Assembly: GCF_042445055.1 (NCBI RefSeq)
Contig: NZ_CP170339.1
Coordinates: forward strand, 2,294,001-2,358,000
Length of the DNA: 64,000 nt
Source of the DNA: Falsihalocynthiibacter sp042445055
Lineage (GTDB): Bacteria > Pseudomonadota > Alphaproteobacteria > Rhodobacterales > Rhodobacteraceae
Direction of reading: 5' to 3'
In this document: positions 17,779 through 26,345 of the stretch, piece by piece
How positions within the stretch are numbered: position 1 is the stretch's first letter
Layout of the letters: each line of letters opens with the position of its first letter
Position numbers and translations under genes: made by a program
The notes under the pieces: generated by a model
What the model saw: only the letters and a program-made list of their open reading frames with translations
The model's database searches: none
What the model was told of the DNA's origin: nothing

Positions 17779-18570
17779 GTGACAACAGAACAAACCGACA
17801 GCCAACCGCCCGTCATTGAAATCAGAGATCTCCACAAATCCTATGGACCTCTGGAAGTGCTCAAAGGGGTGGATATCACCGCACGTCGAGGGGATGTTGT
17901 TTCGCTCATTGGCTCTTCAGGGTCAGGGAAATCGACGCTCTTGCGCTGCGCGAACCTTCTTGAGGACAGCCAAAGCGGCGACGTCCTGTTTGAGGGCGAA
18001 CCTATTTCATGGAAAGGCACCGGCCTCGGACGCCACCCCGCCGACAAGGCACAGGTGCGCCGCATTCGGACCAATCTTGCGATGGTGTTTCAGCAGTTCA
18101 ATCTGTGGGCACACATGAGCATCCTTCAAAACGTGATGGAAGCGCCCGTGACCGTGCTGGGTGAAGACCCCGCAGTGGTTGATAAACGCGCGCGCGCACT
18201 TTTGGACAAAGTGGGGATTGGCGACAAATGCGATGCCTACCCCGCACAACTATCGGGCGGGCAACAGCAGCGCGCCGCCATCGCCCGCGCACTTTGTATG
18301 CAACCCAAGGCCCTTCTGTTTGATGAACCAACCAGCGCGCTCGACCCCGAGCTTGAGCAGGAAGTCGTCAGAGTGATCAAGGACCTGGCAGAAGAAGGCC
18401 GGACGATGATTATCGTGACGCATGACATGCGTCTTGCGAATGATGTTTCCGATCACGTCGTGTTCCTTCACAAGGGAAAAATCGAGGAACAGGGACATCC
18501 GTCCACGATATTCTCGAATCCGCAAACAGAACGTCTGCAACAATTTCTTAGCGCCACAGTGAGTGCTTAA
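17779..18570 (+). CDS. Polar amino acid ABC transporter, ATP-binding protein
   Basis: ATPase of a HisP/GlnQ-type importer. Walker A GSSGSGKST (residues 43-51), Q-loop FQQFNLW, signature LSGGQQQR and Walker B ALLFDEP followed by the H-loop VTHDM are all intact. The start is a GTG at 17779; no better in-frame ATG precedes the conserved IEIRDLHKSYG strand. First gene of a four-gene importer with a binding protein and two permeases downstream. Confidence 0.95.
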   Translation: MTTEQTDSQPPVIEIRDLHKSYGPLEVLKGVDITARRGDVVSLIGSSGSGKSTLLRCANLLEDSQSGDVLFEGEPISWKGTGLGRHPADKAQVRRIRTNLAMVFQQFNLWAHMSILQNVMEAPVTVLGEDPAVVDKRARALLDKVGIGDKCDAYPAQLSGGQQQRAAIARALCMQPKALLFDEPTSALDPELEQEVVRVIKDLAEEGRTMIIVTHDMRLANDVSDHVVFLHKGKIEEQGHPSTIFSNPQTERLQQFLSATVSA

Positions 18571-18716
18571 TATGGAAATTTGGGAACAGTGCAAATTCTG
18601 GAAACACGCGAACAGTGATTAATGCGCGTCTAAATCGCGCAATTCATTCGTCAGGGATGCTGGATTGTGCCCTGCTGAACAACCTAACAACCAATCCAAC
18701 TACGGGAGACTATAAA

Positions 18717-19439
18717 ATGAAAAAACTGATCTTGTCCACCGCTGCGCTAGCGCTCACTGCGGGCGTTGCTATGGCTGACACAATCCGCATGGGAACCGAG
18801 GGCGCCTACCCTCCCTACAACTTCATCAACGATGATGGCAAACTTGACGGCTTTGAGATCGAACTCGGCAACGAGCTTTGCGAACGCGCCGAGCTAACTT
18901 GTGAGTGGGTCCAGAACGACTGGGACAGCATCATCACAAACCTCAACTCCGGCAACTACGACACAATCATCGCCGGTATGTCGATCACAGACGAGCGTAA
19001 GGAAGTTATTGATTTCTCTCAGAACTATACACCTCCTTCCAACTCGTCCTTTCTTGCCATGTCTGCTGACGTAGACCTCGAAAGCGGCGTGATTGCAGCA
19101 CAAGCAGCAACGATCCAAGCTGGCTACATCGCGGAAAGCGGCGCTACTTTGGTAGAGTTCGCGACACCTGACGAAACAGTAGCAGCCGTTCGCAATGGCG
19201 AAGCAGATGCTGTTTTCGCTGACGAAGACTATGTTCTTCCGATCGCAGAGCAAAGCGGTGGTGAAATGCAAATCGTTGGTGAGCCCGTTCCACTCGGCGG
19301 TGGTATCGGCATCGGCCTTCGCAAAAGCGACGGCGAGCTGAAAGCTAAGTTCGACGCAGCTATCCAATCCATGAAAGACGACGGAACTCTTAACCCGATG
19401 ATCGTTAAGTGGTTCGGCGAAGACGCCCAAACTTTCTAA
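18717..19439 (+). CDS. Periplasmic amino acid-binding protein (SBP family 3)
   Basis: 240 aa. Signal peptide at residues 1-21 ending AGVAMA, then a type II periplasmic-binding fold starting DTIRMGTEGAYPPYNF, with IIAGMSITDERKEVIDFSQ and the second lobe after it. The ligand is probably a basic or polar amino acid, but the pocket does not reveal which. GGGAG at 18704-18708 sits 8 nt before the ATG and decides the start. A strong hairpin follows the stop. Confidence 0.95.
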   Translation: MKKLILSTAALALTAGVAMADTIRMGTEGAYPPYNFINDDGKLDGFEIELGNELCERAELTCEWVQNDWDSIITNLNSGNYDTIIAGMSITDERKEVIDFSQNYTPPSNSSFLAMSADVDLESGVIAAQAATIQAGYIAESGATLVEFATPDETVAAVRNGEADAVFADEDYVLPIAEQSGGEMQIVGEPVPLGGGIGIGLRKSDGELKAKFDAAIQSMKDDGTLNPMIVKWFGEDAQTF

Positions 19440-19451
19440 TTACTAATCAAT

Positions 19452-19487
19452 TGGCGCGCACCTAACTTGGTGCGCGCCATCTCTTTG
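19452..19487 (+). terminator. Hairpin between binding protein and permease genes
   Basis: A perfect 11-bp GC-rich stem (TGGCGCGCACC at 19452-19462 with GGTGCGCGCCA at 19469-19479), loop of 6, then TCTCTTTG. Partial termination or 3' mRNA protection here would give more binding protein than permease, as known in other ABC importers. Confidence 0.8.
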
Positions 19488-19572
19488 TTCTCTAGTACCC
19501 GAGGATTGTCCGATCTTCTCTTATTGCTCTGATCCCTCCACCCTCGAAGGTGTTAGATGGCTGTCGTGCTAC

Positions 19573-20397
19573 TTGACGACGGCCAAACACATGACGTTCT
19601 ACGGCTCGTTCGGCACAGTATTGCTACTGTTGGCCGTAACAGCCCCCGTTGCACTGTTCTTTGGTTTCCTTGGCGCAATGGCCACCCGAAGCCACATTCC
19701 GCCGCTTCGCTGGATCGGCGTTGGCTATACTTCGATCGTGCGCGGCGTTCCCGACATTGCGTTTTTCATGTTCTTTGTGATTGCCCTCGACCAAGGAATC
19801 GAATGGTTGCGTCACAAGGTGAAATGCCCCGATTGGACAGACCCGATCCGCCAAGGGAGCGACTTCCTCGTCTGCCCCGATGCCAAGATGCCGCTTTCAT
19901 CCTCCGCTGCGTGGGTTCACGACGCCTATAGCTTCTCCATCGCGGTCTTTACATTCGCTATCGTTTTTGGCGCCTTTGCGGCCAATGTTCTCTTTGGTGC
20001 CATGCGCGCTGTGCCTCACGCACAGATCGAAACAGCCGAAGCTTATGGAATGACCCATCGCCAGAGCTTCTGGCGCATTCTCGTCCCGCAAATGTGGGTC
20101 TACGCGCTTCCTGGTCTATCGAATCTCTGGCTCATTCTTGTCAAAGCGACACCGCTGCTTTTCCTTCTGGGGATTCAGGACATCGTTTACTGGGCGCGGG
20201 AACTTGGTGGTATGAAAACCAACGCTTTTGCCTATCCGCACCCTGATTGGCGGATATGGTATTTCCTTGGGCTGCTGGCGTTTTACTTGCTGCTCACCAA
20301 GGTCAGCGAAAAATTCTTTGCCCGCATGATGAAGCGCATGTCGCACGGCCAAGCCACATCCGGCGGCGAGGCACAGCGTCGAGGAGCGACATCATGA
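19573..20397 (+). CDS. Amino acid ABC transporter permease 1
   Basis: HisQ/GlnP-type permease with about five membrane helices and the EAA-loop signature (QIETAEAYGMTHRQSFWRIL) that docks on the ATPase. An insert of about 40 residues (residues 75-115, with HKVKCPDWTDP and LVCPDAKMP) lies between helices in the periplasm and contains two Cys. The first codon is a TTG at 19573; an ATG at 19591 would drop six residues and has an equally poor ribosome site. Its stop overlaps the next permease start (ATGA). Confidence 0.93.
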   Translation: MTTAKHMTFYGSFGTVLLLLAVTAPVALFFGFLGAMATRSHIPPLRWIGVGYTSIVRGVPDIAFFMFFVIALDQGIEWLRHKVKCPDWTDPIRQGSDFLVCPDAKMPLSSSAAWVHDAYSFSIAVFTFAIVFGAFAANVLFGAMRAVPHAQIETAEAYGMTHRQSFWRILVPQMWVYALPGLSNLWLILVKATPLLFLLGIQDIVYWARELGGMKTNAFAYPHPDWRIWYFLGLLAFYLLLTKVSEKFFARMMKRMSHGQATSGGEAQRRGATS

Positions 20398-21233
20398 GCT
20401 GTCTCGAAACCATCCAAAACTACGCCTTCCGTTCCATCGGTTTTGGTGAGCGTTTGCTCCCTAGAACGGATTTCACCCTCTGTGATCAGTTTACGCTGAT
20501 TGGTTCGGGTATGATCTGGAACTTGTATTTCGGTGTGCTAGCGATTGCCTTTGGCTTCTTTGCCGCAATTGCGATTGCCTTGGCCAAAGATTCCAACCGC
20601 TGGATTTTCAGACGCCCTGCGGAGATTTTCATCTTTGTGTTCCGCGGCTCGCCACTGTTTATTCAGTTCTTCCTTGCATACGAAGCTTTCGTGCTACTGC
20701 CTAAGCTCGGCTATGATCTGAACCTCGGCTTTGTCCAGATAACGCTTGAGACCCGAATGCTGACCAAAGCATGGCTCGGCGCGCTTTTTGTTTTGTTCCT
20801 GAACACCACGGCCTACTCCGCAGAGATCTTCTATGGCGCGCTAACTTCTATTCCCAAAGGGGATATTGAAGCCGCCGAAGCTTATGGTCTGTCTGGATGG
20901 AAAAAGTTCAAACGGGTCGTGTATCCGACGATGCTGCGCCTTGCGTGGCCTGCCTATACGAACGAGGCGATATTCTTGTTCCATGCAACGACGCTTGTGT
21001 TTTTCTCGGGCTTTCCGGCGTGGCAACAACGTGGTGATGCGCTCTATTACGCAAGCTATTTTGCGGACAAGACGTTCAACCCGTTCATCCCCTACCCGAT
21101 CTTGGCGTTCTACTACATTATTCTGACGCTCGGGGTGATCGCGGTTTATGGGGCGATTGGCAAACGTTTGAACCAGCACCTACCAAGTGCAGCGCGGCGT
21201 AAATTCCGCTTCCGCCCACAAATCATCCGCTAG
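20394..21233 (+). CDS. Amino acid ABC transporter permease 2
   Basis: HisM-type permease, 279 aa, with several membrane helices and the EAA loop (DIEAAEAYGLSGWKKFKRVV). It forms the heterodimeric channel with the preceding permease, with which it overlaps by 4 nt, so the two are translationally coupled. Last gene of the importer operon; its TAG stop is part of a hairpin. Confidence 0.94.
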   Translation: MSCLETIQNYAFRSIGFGERLLPRTDFTLCDQFTLIGSGMIWNLYFGVLAIAFGFFAAIAIALAKDSNRWIFRRPAEIFIFVFRGSPLFIQFFLAYEAFVLLPKLGYDLNLGFVQITLETRMLTKAWLGALFVLFLNTTAYSAEIFYGALTSIPKGDIEAAEAYGLSGWKKFKRVVYPTMLRLAWPAYTNEAIFLFHATTLVFFSGFPAWQQRGDALYYASYFADKTFNPFIPYPILAFYYIILTLGVIAVYGAIGKRLNQHLPSAARRKFRFRPQIIR

Positions 21234-21256
21234 AGACAACGCTATCGTTGCCTCTA
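21231..21256. terminator. Hairpin in the tail-to-tail gap of permease 2 and phaR
   Basis: An 11-bp stem with one mismatch (21231-21241 with 21246-21256) and a CTAT loop that begins within the permease stop codon. There is no T tract on either strand, so it may be an mRNA 3'-end structure rather than a classic terminator. Confidence 0.45.
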
Positions 21257-21266
21257 GTGGCTCGGT

Positions 21267-21806
21267 TTAGCTCATCTTGGAAAGCTTACTCTGAAGCTCG
21301 GCGAGTTGCTTTTTGATGTCACTCAAATCGCTCTCGCTATCAGCTTCTTTCTCTTTCTTTTCCGGCTCAGTTGGAGTCCACGCACCGGTCATTGTCTTGA
21401 GGAAGGCTTCTTGCTGCGCTTTGAATGCCTCAAACCCCGGAATACCGACCATCGGGTTCACCATTCCACCCATCACGGTATTCTGGCTTTCTCGGAGCAT
21501 TTCGAAACTAGCCGCGAGGAAATCGGGCACGACGCTGCCAGCTTGGTTGGTATAGCTGCGCACCAGATCCGTAAGCACATTGATGGGTAAAACATTCTCT
21601 CCACGGCTCTCGCGCTCGGCAATGATCTGAAGGAGATACTGCCTAGTTAGATCATCACCACTCTTGAGGTCGATAATCTGCACTTCGCGCCCAGCGCGGA
21701 TGAACTCCGCGATATCGTCAAGCGTAACATAGTCGCTGGTTTCGGTATTATACAGCCGACGGCTGGCGTAGCGCTTAATAAGTAAAGGTTTTTCGGATTC
21801 GCTCAC
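21267..21806 (-). CDS. phaR: Polyhydroxyalkanoate synthesis repressor PhaR
   Basis: 179 aa. The N-terminal PHB/PHA accumulation regulator DNA-binding domain is clear (KRYASRRLYNTETSDYVTLD, residues 10-29), followed by the PHB accumulation domain (about 70-130) and a charged coiled-coil tail. PhaR senses PHB granules: bound to polymer it leaves DNA, free it represses phasin and other pha genes. The start is a GTG at 21806 because AAGGAGG stands 8 nt before it; upstream in-frame codons have no such site. A candidate operator lies just upstream, suggesting autoregulation. Confidence 0.96.
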   Translation of the reverse strand: MSESEKPLLIKRYASRRLYNTETSDYVTLDDIAEFIRAGREVQIIDLKSGDDLTRQYLLQIIAERESRGENVLPINVLTDLVRSYTNQAGSVVPDFLAASFEMLRESQNTVMGGMVNPMVGIPGFEAFKAQQEAFLKTMTGAWTPTEPEKKEKEADSESDLSDIKKQLAELQSKLSKMS

Positions 21807-21819
21807 AGGTATCCCCTCC

Positions 21820-21834
21820 TTCTGCGTTGCAGAA
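21820..21834. promoter_or_regulatory. Candidate PhaR operator before phaR
   Basis: Perfect palindrome TTCTGC-GTT-GCAGAA, matching the CTGC-N3/4-GCAG pattern known for PhaR of Rhodobacter-type bacteria. It overlaps the region just upstream of the phaR ribosome site, where a bound repressor would block transcription. Confidence 0.6.
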
Positions 21835-21863
21835 GGATTGCGCAAGCGCGAACGGAAAGCAAC

Positions 21864-21895
21864 AAAAGAAAAGGCGAGACCCATTGGATCTCGCC
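21864..21895 (-). terminator. Terminator of the phasin gene
   Basis: Stem GGCGAGA (21873-21879) / TCTCGCC (21889-21895) with a 9-nt loop; on the minus strand it runs into TTTTCTTTTG. It lies 50 nt after the phasin stop and ahead of phaR, so the two genes are separate units. Confidence 0.85.
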
Positions 21896-21944
21896 TCGGA
21901 GGAGACGCAGGGAGGAGGAGTTCCCTGCGCGAATTTGGTGTCGC

Positions 21945-22385
21945 TTACTTAGTCGCAGCTTTTGCGGCTTTAGAAACGTCAGCAGTTGCTTTTTTAACTG
22001 CCGCAGATGTTTCTTCGGACATTTCTTTGCCTGCAGAGAGCATAAGCTCAACTGTTTCAGCTTGTACTTTTTTTGCTACTTCAGCGAAGGCAGCAAGGTT
22101 TTCAGCAGCGAGCTCGGCAGTAGACGAAGCGAAATCCGTCATTGCTTTGCTATAATCAGCTGGCTCTTCTTTAACTGCAGAAACAGCAGAGAGTTTTTCC
22201 AGTGTTTCTTTTGTCCATTTTGTGGAAATCTCGTTTGATTTCTCAGCTGCGGCAAGCGCAACTTTGGACATTTTGTCGCCAAGAGCGGCAGAGTTTTTGA
22301 ATGCGCCTTCGAAGGCAGATGTGTCTACGGGGAATGCGCCAACCATGTCTTGCATGATTTTGGTGAAATCTTGTGCTTTTGTCAT
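21945..22385 (-). CDS. phaP: Phasin (PHB granule-associated protein)
   Basis: 146 aa, almost entirely helical and rich in Ala, Lys, Glu and Ser with no Cys or Trp-rich core; FTKIMQDMVGAFPVDTSAFE at the start and an Ala/Lys-rich tail fit the phasin family. Phasins coat PHB granules and control their size. Two CTGC-N3-GCAG palindromes lie 66-107 nt upstream, in the promoter region, so PhaR repression is likely. Own promoter and own terminator. Confidence 0.93.
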   Translation of the reverse strand: MTKAQDFTKIMQDMVGAFPVDTSAFEGAFKNSAALGDKMSKVALAAAEKSNEISTKWTKETLEKLSAVSAVKEEPADYSKAMTDFASSTAELAAENLAAFAEVAKKVQAETVELMLSAGKEMSEETSAAVKKATADVSKAAKAATK

Positions 22386-22450
22386 GTGCTTGCTCCAAAC
22401 TACGGGCGGGAGGGCCCGAATGAATTAATCTCGTACAAGCAATATGCATA

Positions 22451-22461
22451 CTGCACCGCAG
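22451..22461. promoter_or_regulatory. Candidate PhaR operator 1 before the phasin gene
   Basis: CTGC-ACC-GCAG, the N3 form of the palindrome, 66 nt upstream of the phasin start and about 17 nt from a second copy. Confidence 0.6.
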
Positions 22462-22477
22462 CATTTCAAGTATTTTA

Positions 22478-22492
22478 TGCTGCATCGCAGCA
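22478..22492. promoter_or_regulatory. Candidate PhaR operator 2 before the phasin gene
   Basis: Perfect 6-3-6 palindrome TGCTGC-ATC-GCAGCA between phaC and the phasin gene. Centre-to-centre distance to the first site is 29 bp, close to three DNA turns, which would allow two PhaR molecules to bind on one face. Confidence 0.65.
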
Positions 22493-22515
22493 ATATTTAT
22501 TCAATCCCATATAAA

Positions 22516-24336
22516 TCAATCACTTACAGGAGACAAAACATATGTTCCTGGTGCATCACACAGCACAGGGTGCTTGGAATCGCCCAGTTTTCGCGCAGGA
22601 ATCTGTGTTCCGGAGTGTTTGGAAAGCCATTCCCCCCACCTTGGCCACCACGATCCCTCGTGAAATTCTGCGCCCTCATGCCACTTGGCGGCACCCTGAT
22701 CCAGATCGTCATTGGTATAGTGACCGTACTTCTGCTTGCTCGGCGGGTTCACGATCCCTGCGATATGCCCACTTTCCGAAAGGATAAACGTCTTGGATTT
22801 GCTCCCGAATTGACGAACCCCGTTATATGAGGATTTCCACGCGGCGATATGGTCGGTTTCACAGGCAATCGCGCAAACGGGCACATCCACATCTTGGATA
22901 GAGAGCGTGTCCCCTTCCATCTCATAGATTCCGCGCGCGAAATGGTTTTCCTGACAAAGGTTGCGCAAGTACTCCACGGTCATACGCCCCGGAAGATTGG
23001 TGCCATCACCGTTCCAATACAGCAGGTCAAACGCCGGCGGCGCCTCGCCCATCATGTAATTCCGAATGGCAGGTGCATAAATCAGATCATTAGACCGTAA
23101 ATAAGAGAACGTCCGCGACATAAAGAAGGAATCCAGCAGCCCCTTCTCGGCCACTTCGCGCTCAATACCGCCGACGAACCCTTCGTCAAGGAATACGCCG
23201 ACCTCTCCCTGATCCGAAAAATCGGTGAGTGTCGTAAAGAATGTCGCGGATTTAACCGACTTATCTCCCAGCTTCTTTAGCTTGGAGAGCGTCAACGCAA
23301 GGGTCGTACCTGCAATACAATAGCCGACGACATTAACCTTTTTCTCATTGGTGATCTTTTTGACGACGTTGATCGCTTCAAGATAACCGTCATTAACATA
23401 ATCGTCCATCCCAACGTCAGCATAGGCGGCATTGGGGTTCACCCATGACACCACGAACAAGGTAAACCCCTGTTCGGTGATCCAATTGATCAGGCTGTTC
23501 TTGGTTTTCAGGTCCAGAATATAGAACTTGTTGATCCACGGCGGAAAGATAATCAGCGGTGTTTTATGGACGGTTTCGGTTTGTGGTGAATATTGCACCA
23601 GCTCAAACATTCGATTGCGATAGACGACTCCGCCCTTACTTGTCCCGAGATTCTCGCCGACTTGAAACGCTTCTTTATCCGCCAAGGTCACCAGCAATTC
23701 GCCGTTATTCGCCTCGATATCACGAACAAGGTTCTCAAGCCCGTCCACGAGCGACTGTCCCTCAGTCTCGGCAGCGCGTGCGAGTGCGGTCGGATTGGTT
23801 CCGAGGAAGTTGTTAGGCGAGAACATATCAACGATCTGGCGGCTAAAGTAATCTACGCGCTTGCGATCAGATGCACTTAGCCCGTCCATATCGGCGACGG
23901 CCTGAGTGACGGCCTCGCTATTCATCAAATACTGCTGTTTTATATAGTTGAAATAGGGGTGTGTATCCCACATTGGATCAGAAAAACGCCGATCCTCCGG
24001 CCCTGTGTCTGCGGGTGTCTCCAGCTTGCCTTCGCTCAAGACTTTCTGCGCTTCGACATAGTGTTTTAGCGACTTCCCCCAATAGGCAACCTGATGTTCA
24101 ACAATCTTGGAAGGGTTGTTCATCATCTCGGCCATATAGGCCGCGGCGGCCTTCATAAAGAGCTCTCCGCTCGGCCCTTGGAGGTTCGGATCAATCTTGC
24201 GTTTGCTGGACATCGCGGCGACCAACCGCGCCGAAAGCTGCTCTAGCTTAAGCAGATTTTCAGTAAGCCGTTCAGACGTTTCATTTGATTTGGCGCTTGA
24301 ATTATTTTGGCCGCTATCGTTCTGATCTGTTGTCAT
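22516..24336 (-). CDS. phaC: Class I polyhydroxyalkanoate (PHB) synthase
   Basis: Polymerises (R)-3-hydroxyacyl-CoA into PHB granules. 606 aa, the class I length, with an N-terminal region (about 1-230) and an alpha/beta-hydrolase core. The catalytic triad is Cys340 (in VGYCIAGT), Asp495 (in CETDHIA) and His524 (in ESGHIAG). The lipase-like box is G-Y-C-I-A-G, with Ala where the textbook consensus has Gly. Transcribed divergently from phaZ; a candidate PhaR operator lies between the two starts. Confidence 0.97.
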   Translation of the reverse strand: MTTDQNDSGQNNSSAKSNETSERLTENLLKLEQLSARLVAAMSSKRKIDPNLQGPSGELFMKAAAAYMAEMMNNPSKIVEHQVAYWGKSLKHYVEAQKVLSEGKLETPADTGPEDRRFSDPMWDTHPYFNYIKQQYLMNSEAVTQAVADMDGLSASDRKRVDYFSRQIVDMFSPNNFLGTNPTALARAAETEGQSLVDGLENLVRDIEANNGELLVTLADKEAFQVGENLGTSKGGVVYRNRMFELVQYSPQTETVHKTPLIIFPPWINKFYILDLKTKNSLINWITEQGFTLFVVSWVNPNAAYADVGMDDYVNDGYLEAINVVKKITNEKKVNVVGYCIAGTTLALTLSKLKKLGDKSVKSATFFTTLTDFSDQGEVGVFLDEGFVGGIEREVAEKGLLDSFFMSRTFSYLRSNDLIYAPAIRNYMMGEAPPAFDLLYWNGDGTNLPGRMTVEYLRNLCQENHFARGIYEMEGDTLSIQDVDVPVCAIACETDHIAAWKSSYNGVRQFGSKSKTFILSESGHIAGIVNPPSKQKYGHYTNDDLDQGAAKWHEGAEFHEGSWWPRWGEWLSKHSGTQIPARKLGDSKHPVLCDAPGTYVLSPVSD

Positions 24337-24360
24337 AATTGAAATTCTACCCTAGTCTTT

Positions 24361-24372
24361 CTGCAGGTGCAG
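24361..24372. promoter_or_regulatory. Candidate PhaR operator between phaC and phaZ
   Basis: CTGC-AGGT-GCAG, the N4 form, 25 nt upstream of the phaC start and 70 nt upstream of phaZ. A further half-site (GTGCAGCAC) lies at about 24389. Position allows control of one or both genes. Confidence 0.55.
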
Positions 24373-24441
24373 CATACATAGTAAGCACGTGCAGCACAAT
24401 TTCAGCTTAGCGCGAGAACCAAGCGCTGTGAAGGAGCGAAC

Positions 24442-25710
24442 ATGCGGGATATGACAACCTATGACCTGATGGAGACGGTGCGCAATACCAACCAATGGCT
24501 AGGAGCGACTGCTCAGGCCATCGCCGCATACCCCGCAATGGGCCTCGTGCCGAACCCCTTTCTTCAATGGATGGGCGCTTGGGGCGAAGTTACGGAACGC
24601 TCGTTCGCGCGCATGGTCGCCAAGCCCGACTGGGGAATTCACTCCATTCCGTCTAATGATGGTCGTGACCACTTAATTCAAATCGAAACAATCGTTTCCC
24701 GCCCCTTCGGCGATCTTATCCGCTTTAATGTTCAGGGCCGCGCGGAAATGGCCCGCAAAATTTTGCTCGTTGCACCGATGTCTGGTCACTATGCCACTTT
24801 GCTACGCAGCACCGTCGCCAGTCTGCTACCTGATGCGGATGTGTATATTACTGATTGGCACAACGCGCGCGACATTCCAGTTTCAGCGGGCAAGTTCGAC
24901 ATTGAGGATTATACGCTCTACCTCGTTGACTTCATGCGCGAAGTTGGGGCGGACGCGAATGTCATCGCTATTTGCCAGCCTGCGCCTCTCGCCCTTGCCG
25001 CAACAGCATACCTCGCCGCACAAGATCCAAGCGCGCAACCCCGCACCCTTACGTTGATTGGTGGCCCGATTGATCCGGATGCCGCAGCAACCGACGTGAC
25101 TGATTTTGGCCGCCGCGTCACTATGGGCCAACTCGAAGAGACCGCAATCCAGCGTGTTGGCTTCAAGTATAAAGGTGTAGGCCGCCGCGTTTATCCCGGA
25201 TTGCTGCAACTTGCGTCATTTATGTCGATGAACGGCGAACGCCACAACCAAGCGTTCAGTGACCAAATCTTGCGCGTTTCCAAAGGCGAAGCAGGAGATC
25301 ACGACAAGCACAATCGTTTCTACGACGAATACCTCGCCGTTATGGATATGACAGCTGAGTTCTATCTCTCGACGGTTGAGCGTATTTTCAAGGCTGGCGA
25401 AATCGCCAAGAACCAGTTCACCGTCGATGGAACACCGATAGATATAGGCAAAATTACTTCCGTTGCGGTAAAAACCGTTGAGGGTGCCAATGATGACATT
25501 TCCGCCCCGGGCCAATGCGTTGCTGCACTTGACCTACTGACAGGCCTAGACGACAGCAAAAAGGCAAGCCACCTTGAGCCAGACGCGGGGCACTATGGGA
25601 TTTTTGCGGGGAAAAGTTGGCGCAATAACATCCGCCCGCTTGTTCTTGATTTCATTGACTCAAACGCCCCAACCAAAAAATCGGCGACCGTCACCAAGCT
25701 CAAGGCCTAG
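24442..25710 (+). CDS. phaZ: Intracellular PHB depolymerase
   Basis: Mobilises stored PHB inside the cell. 422 aa of the PhaZ (intracellular) family, with the nucleophile Cys178 in AICQPAP, an acidic residue near VEGANDDISAPGQ and His in DAGHYGIFAG, in place of the Ser triad of extracellular depolymerases. The start codon is ATG at 24442 with AAGGAG upstream. Divergent from phaC across 105 bp, so synthesis and degradation share a control region. Its TAG stop overlaps the stop of the opposite gene (CTAG). Confidence 0.95.
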   Translation: MRDMTTYDLMETVRNTNQWLGATAQAIAAYPAMGLVPNPFLQWMGAWGEVTERSFARMVAKPDWGIHSIPSNDGRDHLIQIETIVSRPFGDLIRFNVQGRAEMARKILLVAPMSGHYATLLRSTVASLLPDADVYITDWHNARDIPVSAGKFDIEDYTLYLVDFMREVGADANVIAICQPAPLALAATAYLAAQDPSAQPRTLTLIGGPIDPDAAATDVTDFGRRVTMGQLEETAIQRVGFKYKGVGRRVYPGLLQLASFMSMNGERHNQAFSDQILRVSKGEAGDHDKHNRFYDEYLAVMDMTAEFYLSTVERIFKAGEIAKNQFTVDGTPIDIGKITSVAVKTVEGANDDISAPGQCVAALDLLTGLDDSKKASHLEPDAGHYGIFAGKSWRNNIRPLVLDFIDSNAPTKKSATVTKLKA

Positions 25711-26345
25711 TGAGGTAAGTCCAAGCAACAAAACTTTGGGAAATCTTGGTATCGGCTTTTGCGTTGGACCAAGGTTTCTTGTGGTTCTTCGCCCTCCCGA
25801 AGAAGTACAGAGTTGCCTCCGATCCAACCCCTGATTTCTCTCTTGGGTTGCTCGCTATATGTCAGGTTAAACGCTGCAAGTTTCGGAAAAAACCGTATCT
25901 CGGAATAGGGCAAGTAATCGTGCAACCACCACGCAAGATCATGCCAATCCCTACCCTGTTCATATCGGTCCGCAAACCAAGGGATAACAACGCAAACGCA
26001 CGCGCCTAGCGCGCCCCTACTGTCGAGATGATCCCAGATATGTCCGCCAAAATCGGCTTCGTTGCGAGCGCAGTTTAGACCGTGCGCGTTCCCGAATTGA
26101 TTAACCTCTGCTGAACGATACCCCGACCGAAGAGCAACCGCCCCGAATGTCTCTTGCAGCGGGTCCAATAGTTCAGAGCAAAGGGCGCGCCCAGCCTTAA
26201 TCGCAATATCGGGATCATCCGGTATGTTTGAGAAACCATGTACCGCGGCAATCTCTGAAAACAGAAAATCCCGCATATAGAAATACTTGGAGAGCCGTAC
26301 ACGCCCAAGGGCCTCAAGCCTACGCATAGACGTGGGCTTGCGCAT
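25707..26345 (-). CDS. Hypothetical protein with M15-peptidase-like features
   Basis: 212 aa, family not firmly recognised. The stretch ALRSGYRSAEVNQFGN (residues 71-86) is typical of the D-Ala-D-Ala carboxypeptidase / M15 fold, and H102, D105 and D108 in GGHIWDHLDSRGA could be metal ligands. A later segment (WHDLAWWLHDYLPYSEIRFF) is aromatic-rich. No signal peptide is evident, so action on peptidoglycan is uncertain. It starts immediately after the VOC gene stop with no spacer and likely shares its transcript. Four-base stop-to-stop overlap with phaZ. Confidence 0.7.
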   Translation of the reverse strand: MRKPTSMRRLEALGRVRLSKYFYMRDFLFSEIAAVHGFSNIPDDPDIAIKAGRALCSELLDPLQETFGAVALRSGYRSAEVNQFGNAHGLNCARNEADFGGHIWDHLDSRGALGACVCVVIPWFADRYEQGRDWHDLAWWLHDYLPYSEIRFFPKLAAFNLTYSEQPKREIRGWIGGNSVLLREGEEPQETLVQRKSRYQDFPKFCCLDLPH

